Positions 1 to 5,447 of a stretch of DNA of 15,256 nt are shown here, in pieces (the stretch's first letter is position 1; every line of letters starts with the position of its first letter). The translations under genes and the position numbers were made by a program. This DNA is from a bacterium. Lineage in GTDB: Bacteria; Planctomycetota; UBA11346. Under the pieces are notes generated by a model. That model was not told the origin of the DNA, ran no database searches, and saw only the letters and a list, made by a program, of their open reading frames with translations. The stretch covers positions 1 through 15,256 of the forward strand of contig JAIFKN010000011.1 of NCBI GenBank assembly GCA_020049615.1, given 5' to 3'.

Positions 1-289
1 GCCGGATCAGGCGGTAGCCGCCGATCTGCTTCTTGACGTGGGCGCCGCCCTCGGTGCGCGCCCGCTCGTCCTTGAGGATGCGCTTGAGCGCCTTGCTCAG
101 CCGGTCGGCGGTGGTCGCGTCGATGGTCGCATCCTCGACCAGGACATCAGCCAGGGGCCGTTTGGACTCCTTGGCCTTGTCCATGGCGATATCGAACTGG
201 TCCGGCGTGATCAGCCGGCCTTCGATGGCCAGCTGGCCGTAGCGGAAGTCCTCATCGAGGCCGCTGACGTTGTGGTTGGTCGTCGCCAT
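1..289 (-). CDS. Ser/Thr protein kinase, N-terminal part (runs off left edge)
   Basis: The minus-strand reading frame opens with ATG at 289-287 and stays open to the window edge, giving 96 complete codons. The protein begins MATTNHNVSGLDEDFRYGQL. Residues about 16-70 carry the pattern FRYGQLAIEGRLITPDQF, a small helical module (G-x-L-A ... L-I-T-x-x-Q) that I know from PVC proteins, where it often precedes a kinase or response domain. The last readable residues, IGGYRLIR, are the usual entry (I-x-G-Y-x-L-I) to a Hanks-type kinase domain, just before the glycine loop. The kinase call is therefore an inference from this junction and the N-terminal module, because the catalytic residues lie outside the window. 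The start is preceded only by a weak purine stretch. It is divergent from gcvH, with 217 bases between them. Confidence 0.6.
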   Translation of the reverse strand, partial: MATTNHNVSGLDEDFRYGQLAIEGRLITPDQFDIAMDKAKESKRPLADVLVEDATIDATTADRLSKALKRILKDERARTEGGAHVKKQIGGYRLIR

Positions 290-315
290 GGCGCTGCCTG
301 ACCACGCTAGAGCAC

Positions 316-360
316 CCCGACCCCACCGCCAAGGGTGTGGAAACCGGCAGAGGGGTCGGG
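316..360. repeat. 9-bp perfect inverted repeat in the kinase-gcvH spacer
   Basis: CCCGACCCC at 316-324 is the exact reverse complement of GGGGTCGGG at 352-360, with 27 bases between the arms. It lies between two divergent genes, upstream of both starts, so a simple terminator role is unlikely. It could be a regulator site or an RNA structure in a leader. No T-tract follows. Confidence 0.45.
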
Positions 361-383
361 CATGACACACGTGCATTGCCCCG

Positions 384-413
384 GGCTTCAGGCTTCAGGC
401 CTCAGGCCTCAGG
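384..413. repeat. 7-base tandem repeat array, unit GGCYTCA
   Basis: Four consecutive 7-base units are seen: GGCTTCA twice (384-397), then GGCCTCA twice (398-411), ending in GG. The unit differs from the inverted form of the array at 463-490 by only a base or two, so the two arrays together can form an imperfect long hairpin. A further partial copy, GCCTCAGGCT, lies at 447-456. The arrays lie in the 5' region of gcvH. Confidence 0.85.
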
Positions 414-462
414 TCCATCGCCCCCAAGACATCGAAACGGGCCCTTGCCTCAGGCTGCGCGT

Positions 463-490
463 CCTCAAGCCTCAAGCCTCAAGCCTCAAG
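463..490. repeat. 7-base tandem repeat array, unit CCTCAAG (4 perfect copies)
   Basis: Four perfect copies of CCTCAAG run from 463 to 490, followed by a degenerate unit CCTTTGG at 491-497. The array ends 16 bases before the gcvH start codon, so it falls in the gcvH leader or promoter. Perfect tandem units of this length are candidates for copy-number variation by slippage. Whether they vary is not visible in one sequence. Confidence 0.88.
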
Positions 491-506
491 CCTTTGGACG
501 AACGCC

Positions 507-875
507 ATGACCGACAGCTTCCTCCCCTCCCACGAATGGGCCCGCGCCGATGGCGCGCTGGTCACCGTCGGCTTGTCGGCCTTCGCCGCCGGCGAAGTCG
601 GGGATGTCATCCACGTCGGCCTGCCCAAGGTCGGCGCGGCCGTGACCCGCGGCATCCCCTGTGCCGAGATCGAGTCGGTGAAGTCGGTCAACGACTACTA
701 CAGCCCCCTCGACGGCACTGTGGCCGAGGTCAACGGGGCGCTCGGCGACCATCCCGAACTGGTCAACCAGGATCCAGGCGGCAAGGGCTGGTTCGCCAAG
801 ATCAAGCCGGCCAAGGCGACCTGGGCCGACGGCCTGCTGAGCGCGGAGCAATACCAGGCCAGCCTGAAGAAGTAG
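507..875 (+). CDS. gcvH: Glycine cleavage system H protein
   Basis: The 122-residue product matches the H protein in length (usually 120-130) and pattern. H protein is the lipoylated shuttle that carries the aminomethyl group from the P protein to the T protein and returns to the L protein during glycine breakdown in the cytoplasm. The lipoyl-attachment motif ESVKSVND is present, with the modified lysine at K59. The N-terminal SHEWAR and the C-terminal GWFAKIKP (about residues 93-100) are also typical. The ATG at 507 gives the standard N-terminus; GGA at 496-498 is a weak ribosome site. The genes gcvT and gcvP are not in the window, so this copy stands apart from the rest of the complex here. 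It is followed after 14 bases by ispF, suggesting joint transcription. Confidence 0.95.
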   Translation: MTDSFLPSHEWARADGALVTVGLSAFAAGEVGDVIHVGLPKVGAAVTRGIPCAEIESVKSVNDYYSPLDGTVAEVNGALGDHPELVNQDPGGKGWFAKIKPAKATWADGLLSAEQYQASLKK

Positions 876-889
876 GGCCAGCGCATCCC

Positions 890-1378
890 ATGCCCCACCG
901 CATCGGGCTCGGCTTCGATATCCATCGGCTCGAGTCCGATCCGGGGCCGGATGCCGGGGTCATGCTCGGCGGGGTGCACGTACCCTGCCCGTGGCGGGTG
1001 ATCGCGCACAGCGATGGCGATGTCGTGCTGCACGCGCTCTGCGACGCGCTGCTCGGCGCGGTGGCGGCGGGCGACCTCGGCGAGCACTTCCCCGACCACG
1101 ACCCGTCGCACCGCGGCCGCGATTCGGCCTGGTTCGTCGAACGCGTCCTCGCCCTGCCGCAGCTGGCCGTCTGGCGCCTGGGCAACATCGACGTCAACAT
1201 CATCGCCGAGACCCCCCGGCTGATGCCTCACAAACCGGCGATCCGCGCCCGCGTCGCGGCGATCCTGCGCCTGCCGGCCGACGCCGTGTCGATCAAGGCG
1301 CGCAGCCATGAAGGCGTCGACGCCGTGGGTGAAAAACGGGCCATCGTCGCGCAGGCCGCGGTGCTGCTGGAACGCTAG
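890..1378 (+). CDS. ispF: 2-C-methyl-D-erythritol 2,4-cyclodiphosphate synthase
   Basis: The 162-residue protein is a full-length IspF, a cytoplasmic zinc enzyme. It converts CDP-methylerythritol 2-phosphate to methylerythritol cyclodiphosphate in the non-mevalonate isoprenoid pathway. The metal ligands are seen as D10 and H12 in GFDIHRL and H48 in DVVLHALCDALLG. The substrate-binding block GDLGEHFPD is at 61-69, and the C-terminal EGVDAVGEKRAIVAQAAVLL region matches the family's nucleotide-binding tail. The frame is open further upstream, but the ATG at 890 gives the conserved start (MPHRIGLGFDIH), and upstream starts would run through gcvH. There is no strong ribosome site (AGGG at 874-877 is distant), so coupling to gcvH is plausible. 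The gene ends in a perfect hairpin that overlaps its stop codon. Confidence 0.95.
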   Translation: MPHRIGLGFDIHRLESDPGPDAGVMLGGVHVPCPWRVIAHSDGDVVLHALCDALLGAVAAGDLGEHFPDHDPSHRGRDSAWFVERVLALPQLAVWRLGNIDVNIIAETPRLMPHKPAIRARVAAILRLPADAVSIKARSHEGVDAVGEKRAIVAQAAVLLER

Positions 1379-1403
1379 CAGGCTGCGGGAACACGCAGCC
1401 TGC
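1378..1403 (+). terminator. Perfect 10-bp hairpin at the end of ispF
   Basis: GCAGGCTGCG (1378-1387) and CGCAGCCTGC (1394-1403) are exact reverse complements around a 6-base loop, GGAACA. The left arm begins at the last base of the ispF stop codon. No T-run follows, so it may stabilise the 3' end or act as a factor-assisted terminator rather than a classic intrinsic one. Confidence 0.55.
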
Positions 1404-1455
1404 CAGCCTTGCGATCCTGCGGGGCGGCCTGCGGTCGCTGTTTTCCCGAAGAATC

Positions 1456-1509
1456 GCAACGATGCTGTTGCCACAGGGGGGCCGACGCCCCCTGCGCCAC
1501 CACTGGCAA
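1456..1509 (+). promoter_or_regulatory. Structured leader upstream of lgt with competing stems
   Basis: Several stems share bases here. GCAAC (1456-1460) can pair with GTTGC (1467-1471). TTGCCA (1468-1473) can instead pair with TGGCAA (1504-1509), enclosing a strong inner stem, CAGGGGG (1474-1480) with CCCCCTG (1488-1494). The first two pairings are mutually exclusive because both use 1468-1471. The position, between the ispF hairpin and the lgt start, fits a leader. A switch function is an inference only. Confidence 0.4.
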
Positions 1510-1551
1510 CGAACGGCGGCGGGGCACCATCCGTACAACCGCCTGCCGCAC

Positions 1552-2481
1552 ATGCCCGAGCTCCCCTTCCTCCATCCTGCACTGCTCGGCCTCGGCGTCG
1601 CCGGCGGACTGGCCTGGAGCGCGTTGGCCCCGCTGCGCCTGGCCGGCCCGTGGGCGGCCCTCGCGGCCGGCGTGCTGGTGGCGGCGACCGCCGCCCTGGC
1701 GGGCTGGGTTCCATGGCTGGGACAGCTGCGGCTGACCGCCTACGCCGCCTTCCTCGGCCTCGGCTTCCTCGTGGGCTGGTGGCTGACCCGTCGCCGGGCG
1801 CGCACCGTCGGCATCAGCGACGACCACGTCCGCATCCAGATCGCCATCGCCGCGATCGGCGGCATCCTCGGCGCCCGGCTGTGGTACGTGGTCGAGTACC
1901 GGGCGGAATTCCCCTCGCCGCTCGGCGACTTCGCCGGCTGGCTGACCCTGGCCGCCGATCTCGACCGCGGCGGCGCGGTGTGGTTCGGCGGCCTGCTCGT
2001 CGCCGCCGTCGCCATGGTCCTGCACACCAGGCGCAGCGGCGTGCCGCTGCTGCGCTGGGCGGACTGCGCCGGCCCGGCGGTGCTCGCGGCCCTCGCCATC
2101 GGGCGCGTCGGCTGCTTCGCCAATGGCTGCTGCTATGGCCGGGCCTGCGAACTGCCCTGGGCGGTGGCCCATCATGGCGTCCATGTCCATCCCACCCAGC
2201 TGTACGAAAGCCTCGCCTGCGCCGTGCTGGCGACGCTGATCCTGCGCGTCCCGCCCGGCCACGGCGCCGCCGCCGGCTGGTCGCTGATCGGCTATGCCAT
2301 CTGGCGCTTCCTCAACGAGACCTTGCGCGGCGACTACGATGCGAAGCTCGGCGTGGGCTTCTCGCTGTCGCCGTTCAGCCTGACCAGCGCGCAGTGGTTC
2401 GCCGTGCCGCTGGCGCTGCTCGGCGGCTGGCTGGTGTGGCGGGCGGGACGCGTCCCACGGGAGGTCGGCGATGGACGCTGA
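1552..2481 (+). CDS. lgt: Prolipoprotein diacylglyceryl transferase
   Basis: The 309-residue integral membrane enzyme moves diacylglycerol from phosphatidylglycerol onto the lipobox cysteine of prolipoproteins, the first step of lipoprotein maturation. Visible signatures are GGILGARLWYVVEY (103-116), GRVGCFANGCCYG (184-196, the Lgt signature in its CCYG form), HPTQLYES (213-220) and RFLNETLRGD (252-261), which carries the arginine equivalent to the essential one late in E. coli Lgt. The E. coli HGG motif is replaced by VWFGG (143-147), as in other CCYG-type members. About 60 extra hydrophobic N-terminal residues make it slightly long. ATG 1552 was chosen because the sequence before it (opening at 1462) is non-hydrophobic and lies in the leader hairpins. 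There is no clear ribosome site. The 3' end overlaps the kinase gene. Confidence 0.92.
   Translation: MPELPFLHPALLGLGVAGGLAWSALAPLRLAGPWAALAAGVLVAATAALAGWVPWLGQLRLTAYAAFLGLGFLVGWWLTRRRARTVGISDDHVRIQIAIAAIGGILGARLWYVVEYRAEFPSPLGDFAGWLTLAADLDRGGAVWFGGLLVAAVAMVLHTRRSGVPLLRWADCAGPAVLAALAIGRVGCFANGCCYGRACELPWAVAHHGVHVHPTQLYESLACAVLATLILRVPPGHGAAAGWSLIGYAIWRFLNETLRGDYDAKLGVGFSLSPFSLTSAQWFAVPLALLGGWLVWRAGRVPREVGDGR
2459..2464 (+). promoter_or_regulatory. Ribosome binding site of the kinase inside lgt
   Basis: GGGAGG lies six bases before the ATG at 2471 and inside the last codons of lgt. It is one of the best Shine-Dalgarno matches in the window. It fixes the kinase start and supports translation coupled to lgt. 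Confidence 0.7.
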
Positions 2482-4534
2482 CCAGCTGAAGCTGCTGCTG
2501 CGCCAGCGCTCCGAGGCCCTGGCGCCCAATGCGACCGTGATCGACCGGGCCCTGGCGCGCTGCGCCCGCATCGGCGTGCGCCAGTCGGCGGCGAGCGGAC
2601 GGCAGAGCTCCTCGAGCCTGGTGACGGCGGCGGCCACCGTGCTGTCGCAGGCGCCGACTCCAGCCAGCCAGCAGCCGGCGGCCAGCGACCAGCCGATCCA
2701 ACCGGTGACCATCCCCAGCCTGAGCGCCGCCCCGGCCGAACCGGTGCCGGCCGGCCAGCTGGCGCCGGGGCGCATCATCGCCGGCTACCGCATCGAGGGT
2801 CTGCTCGGCAAGGGCGGCATGGGGGCGGTCTACCGCGCCACCCAGCTGTCGATGAACCGGCCGGTGGCGTTCAAGGTGCTGGCGGCGCGCCTGGCCGGCG
2901 ATCCCACCTTCGTCGGGCGCTTCCGCCGCGAGGCGCGCGCCGCCGGCCGCCTGCACCATCCCAACCTGGTGACCGTGCACGATTCCGGCGAAGCCGACGG
3001 GCTGGTGTTCTTCAGCATGGAGCTGGTCGAGGGCCGGTCGCTGAAGGCGGTGCTCAAGGAGCGCGGCCGGCTGCCGCCCGAGGAGGCGCTGCACCTGATG
3101 CGGCAGGCGCTGGAGGCGCTGGCCTACGCCCACGGCAAGGGCGTGGTCCACCGCGACATCAAGCCCGACAACCTCATGGTCATGGCCAACGGCCAGATCA
3201 AGGTCGCCGACCTCGGCCTGTCGCGCATCGACGAGGGCGGCGACGGCGCCGCGACCAATCTGTTCGAGACCTCGGCCGGCTCGTTCATGGGCTCGCCGCA
3301 CTACATGGCCCCGGAGCAGGGCCGCGACGCCCACTCGGCGGACCAGCGCAGCGACCTCTACTCGGTCGGCGCCACGCTCTACCACCTGCTCTGCGGCCGG
3401 CCGCCGTTCAACGGCACCACGGCGATGGAGGTGCTGATCGCCGCCCAGGAGCATCCGCTGACCTGGCCGGAGTCGCCGCCGCCGGCGCCGCTGCGCGGGC
3501 TGATCGCCAACCTGCTGGAGAAGGATCCGGCCAGGCGCCCGACCGACGCCCAGGCTGCGATTGCCGCCGTCGACCGCCTGCTGATCCCGCAGGGCGGCGC
3601 TCAGCCAGTACCGCACCGCCGCTCGTGGCGTGGAGCGCTGCTGACCGCCACCATCCTCATCGCCACCACCCTGCTCCTGCTGCTCGCCTTCGAGCGGGTG
3701 CGCGAGAACGCCCGCGAGCGGGCCTGGCGCGAGACCCTGGCGGCGGCCGAGTCGACGGCCGGCGACAAGCGCTTCGCCGAGGCGCTCGAGCAGCTGCACC
3801 GCGCCCGACCGCTGCACCGCGACGGCTCGCCGCGCGCCATCGCCTGCGATGCGGCCATCATCCGCCTCACCCAGGCGTGGGACGGCTGGGCGGCGCCGCA
3901 GGTCGCGGGCATCGAGCGGGCGGTGCGCGAGCACCTCGCCGCCGGCCGCTACTCGGAGGCGATCAGCACCCTGCGCAAGGTCCCGGACACCTGGCGCAGC
4001 CCGGCAGCGGAGCCGAAGCTCGAGGCGCTGCAGACATCCTGGGAGGAGGCGGTGGCGCGCGATGCCGAGCGGCCGGAATCGCCGTCCCGCGGGCTGCTCG
4101 ACGACCTGCGCGAGCGCCGGCTCGAGGCCTGGCGCAAGGTCAAGGCCGAACCGCCCGAGGCGATGCGGCTGAACGAGGGCGTGGCCCTGTTCAGCGGCAG
4201 CGGACGCGGCCGGTTGCCGCCGCAGGGCCTGGGCCACGGCCCGCTCGCCTTGCGGCTGACTTGGCGCGGCACGGTGCCAGCCGAGGCGTCGTGGCGGCTG
4301 AGCGTCGGGAGCGTCGCATTCATCATGCGCGGTGGCTTGGCGGAACTGGCGGGCCAGCCGCTGGTCCGCGGCGAGGACGGAGCCTACGCCCTCGTCCTGG
4401 CCAGACGCGGCGATGGGCTGGTGCTGATGGCGCGCGGCCGCACCGGGCCGCTGTTCCAGCCCGTGACGGGAGAACCGGCGCTGGAGTGGTCGCTGGGGAC
4501 GGCCGAAGTCGAGGCTACACTGGGCCGACGGTAG
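2471..4534 (+). CDS. Membrane-anchored Hanks-type Ser/Thr protein kinase
   Basis: The 687-residue protein has a Ser/Thr kinase domain at about 105-372. The glycine loop is GKGGMG (113-118), the ATP lysine is K135 in AFKVL, the catalytic loop is HRDIKPDN (227-234), the metal motif is ADLG (246-249, DLG in place of DFG, common in bacterial kinases), and the APE motif is APEQ (280-283). All catalytic residues are present, so it should be active. A transmembrane helix at about 389-406 places the kinase in the cytoplasm. Outside the helix, about 410-560 is helical and charged, and 570-687 looks beta-rich, perhaps a sensor; I do not recognise a named family. The first 100 residues are a short helical start plus a low-complexity linker rich in Q, P, A and S. 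It overlaps lgt by 11 bases. Its substrate and signal are unknown. Confidence 0.92.
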   Translation: MDADQLKLLLRQRSEALAPNATVIDRALARCARIGVRQSAASGRQSSSSLVTAAATVLSQAPTPASQQPAASDQPIQPVTIPSLSAAPAEPVPAGQLAPGRIIAGYRIEGLLGKGGMGAVYRATQLSMNRPVAFKVLAARLAGDPTFVGRFRREARAAGRLHHPNLVTVHDSGEADGLVFFSMELVEGRSLKAVLKERGRLPPEEALHLMRQALEALAYAHGKGVVHRDIKPDNLMVMANGQIKVADLGLSRIDEGGDGAATNLFETSAGSFMGSPHYMAPEQGRDAHSADQRSDLYSVGATLYHLLCGRPPFNGTTAMEVLIAAQEHPLTWPESPPPAPLRGLIANLLEKDPARRPTDAQAAIAAVDRLLIPQGGAQPVPHRRSWRGALLTATILIATTLLLLLAFERVRENARERAWRETLAAAESTAGDKRFAEALEQLHRARPLHRDGSPRAIACDAAIIRLTQAWDGWAAPQVAGIERAVREHLAAGRYSEAISTLRKVPDTWRSPAAEPKLEALQTSWEEAVARDAERPESPSRGLLDDLRERRLEAWRKVKAEPPEAMRLNEGVALFSGSGRGRLPPQGLGHGPLALRLTWRGTVPAEASWRLSVGSVAFIMRGGLAELAGQPLVRGEDGAYALVLARRGDGLVLMARGRTGPLFQPVTGEPALEWSLGTAEVEATLGRR
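2668..2695. repeat. Degenerate 7-base repeat inside the kinase linker
   Basis: Four units in exact 7-base register are seen: CCAGCAG, CCGGCGG, CCAGCGA and CCAGCCG. They encode part of the QQPAASDQP linker between the N-terminal helical segment and the kinase domain. The same unit, CCAGCAG, recurs in the glycosyltransferase gene at 5651-5692. Confidence 0.6.
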
Positions 4535-4545
4535 GCTGCTGCTCA

Positions 4546-4600
4546 GGGGCTTCGCCCCCGCGGCCCTGGCCCATCATATCAGCCCACCGCCGCTCGGCGG
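4546..4600. terminator. Two small hairpins between convergent genes
   Basis: GGGGC (4546-4550) pairs with GCCCC (4554-4558) across a three-base loop. CCGCCG (4587-4592) pairs with CGGCGG (4595-4600). They lie in the 77 bases between the stop codons of the kinase (+) and the transporter (-), where a two-way terminator is expected. Neither has a T-run. Confidence 0.45.
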
Positions 4601-4611
4601 CAGCCCAGAGC

Positions 4612-5367
4612 TTACCCGTGCGCCTCGGCGATGGCGCGTGCCGCCTCGTCCTTGCCCAGCCAGGCGTCGATCGCCCAGTGCACCGCGTAGAGCAGCGGCG
4701 TGATCGCCACCGCGATGGCGAACTTGTAGATGTAGTTGGTCATGGAGACGCCGAAGGCCTCGCCCGGCTTCATCGCGAACAGGTTGTCGCCGCCGGCGAT
4801 CCATGGGATGACGACGAAGGCGAGGTAGATGACGACGAAGGTGTCGATCAGCTGGCTGACCACCGTGCTGCCCTGGGCGCGCAGCCAGAGCATGCGCCCG
4901 CCGGTCCGGGCGCGCAGCCAGGCGAAGACCGAGACATCGACGAGCTGCCCGACGGCGAAGGCGCACAGGCTGGCGACGACGATGGCCCAGCTCTGGCCGA
5001 GGGCGGTGGCGAAGGCGGCGTTGAACGGCTCGTTCACCCCGCCGCTGGCGAAGTCATGGGCGTCGACGTGGATTGCCGCCTGCACCACCGGGATCAGCGC
5101 CAGGTTCACCGCGATGGCGAGGAAGGTCAGCGTGCGCACCGCGCGCTTGCCGTAGTACTCGTTGACGATGTCGGTGATGATGAAGGTCAGCGGGAAGGCG
5201 ATGATGCCGGTGGTGGCGACGAACAGGCTGCCATTGAGCCCGAACGACGACGGCCCCAGGCCGAACAGGCTGAAGTGGAAGAGCTTGGCCCCGATCAGCT
5301 CGACCGCGACGAAGAAGCCGACGAAGAAGCCGCAGAGGATGAGCAGCAGCAGTTGGCGGCGTGGCAT
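4612..5367 (-). CDS. yhhQ: Queuosine precursor transporter, YhhQ/VUT family
   Basis: The 251-residue, very hydrophobic protein matches the YhhQ (VUT, formerly DUF165) family, inner-membrane carriers of queuosine precursors such as preQ0/preQ1 used for tRNA modification. Diagnostic motifs are TDIVNEYYGKRA (65-76), QLVDVSVF (141-148) and GSTVVSQLIDT (166-176), with six or so membrane segments. The open frame extends upstream, but that part is an arginine/proline-rich shadow, and the ATG at 5367-5365 gives a membrane helix at once (MPRRQLLLLILCGFFVGFF). The gene is convergent with the kinase and divergent from the glycosyltransferase, 80 bases apart. No preQ1 riboswitch motif is seen in the leader. 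Substrate identity is known for a few members only, so it is inferred here. Confidence 0.9.
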   Translation of the reverse strand: MPRRQLLLLILCGFFVGFFVAVELIGAKLFHFSLFGLGPSSFGLNGSLFVATTGIIAFPLTFIITDIVNEYYGKRAVRTLTFLAIAVNLALIPVVQAAIHVDAHDFASGGVNEPFNAAFATALGQSWAIVVASLCAFAVGQLVDVSVFAWLRARTGGRMLWLRAQGSTVVSQLIDTFVVIYLAFVVIPWIAGGDNLFAMKPGEAFGVSMTNYIYKFAIAVAITPLLYAVHWAIDAWLGKDEAARAIAEAHG

Positions 5368-5376
5368 CGTGGTGGT

Positions 5377-5390
5377 GTCGCGTTCGCGAC
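5377..5390. promoter_or_regulatory. Palindrome in the divergent yhhQ-glycosyltransferase gap
   Basis: GTCGCG (5377-5382) and CGCGAC (5385-5390) form a perfect 6+2+6 palindrome, 9 bases upstream of the yhhQ start. A second one, CCGGG (5427-5431) with CCCGG (5436-5440), lies just upstream of the glycosyltransferase start. Either could be an operator or a leader hairpin. The GC richness makes chance palindromes fairly likely. Confidence 0.35.
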
Positions 5391-5447
5391 CGCCCGGCGC
5401 AAGCGGCGCCTTTGCAACTCCGGACGCCGGGGTATCCCGGTCCGCAG

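Noticed and set aside
384..490. CRISPR array
   Set aside because: Units are 7 bases with no spacers, and no cas genes are near.
290..506. Glycine riboswitch upstream of gcvH
   Set aside because: The conserved tandem aptamer motifs were not found; the region is dominated by 7-base repeats and one inverted repeat.
1462..1551. Upstream ATG for lgt
   Set aside because: The added 30 residues are charged and lie within hairpins; the hydrophobic protein begins naturally at 1552.
5368..5447. preQ1 riboswitch ahead of the YhhQ-type transporter
   Set aside because: No preQ1 aptamer core or A-rich tail can be seen in the minus-strand leader.
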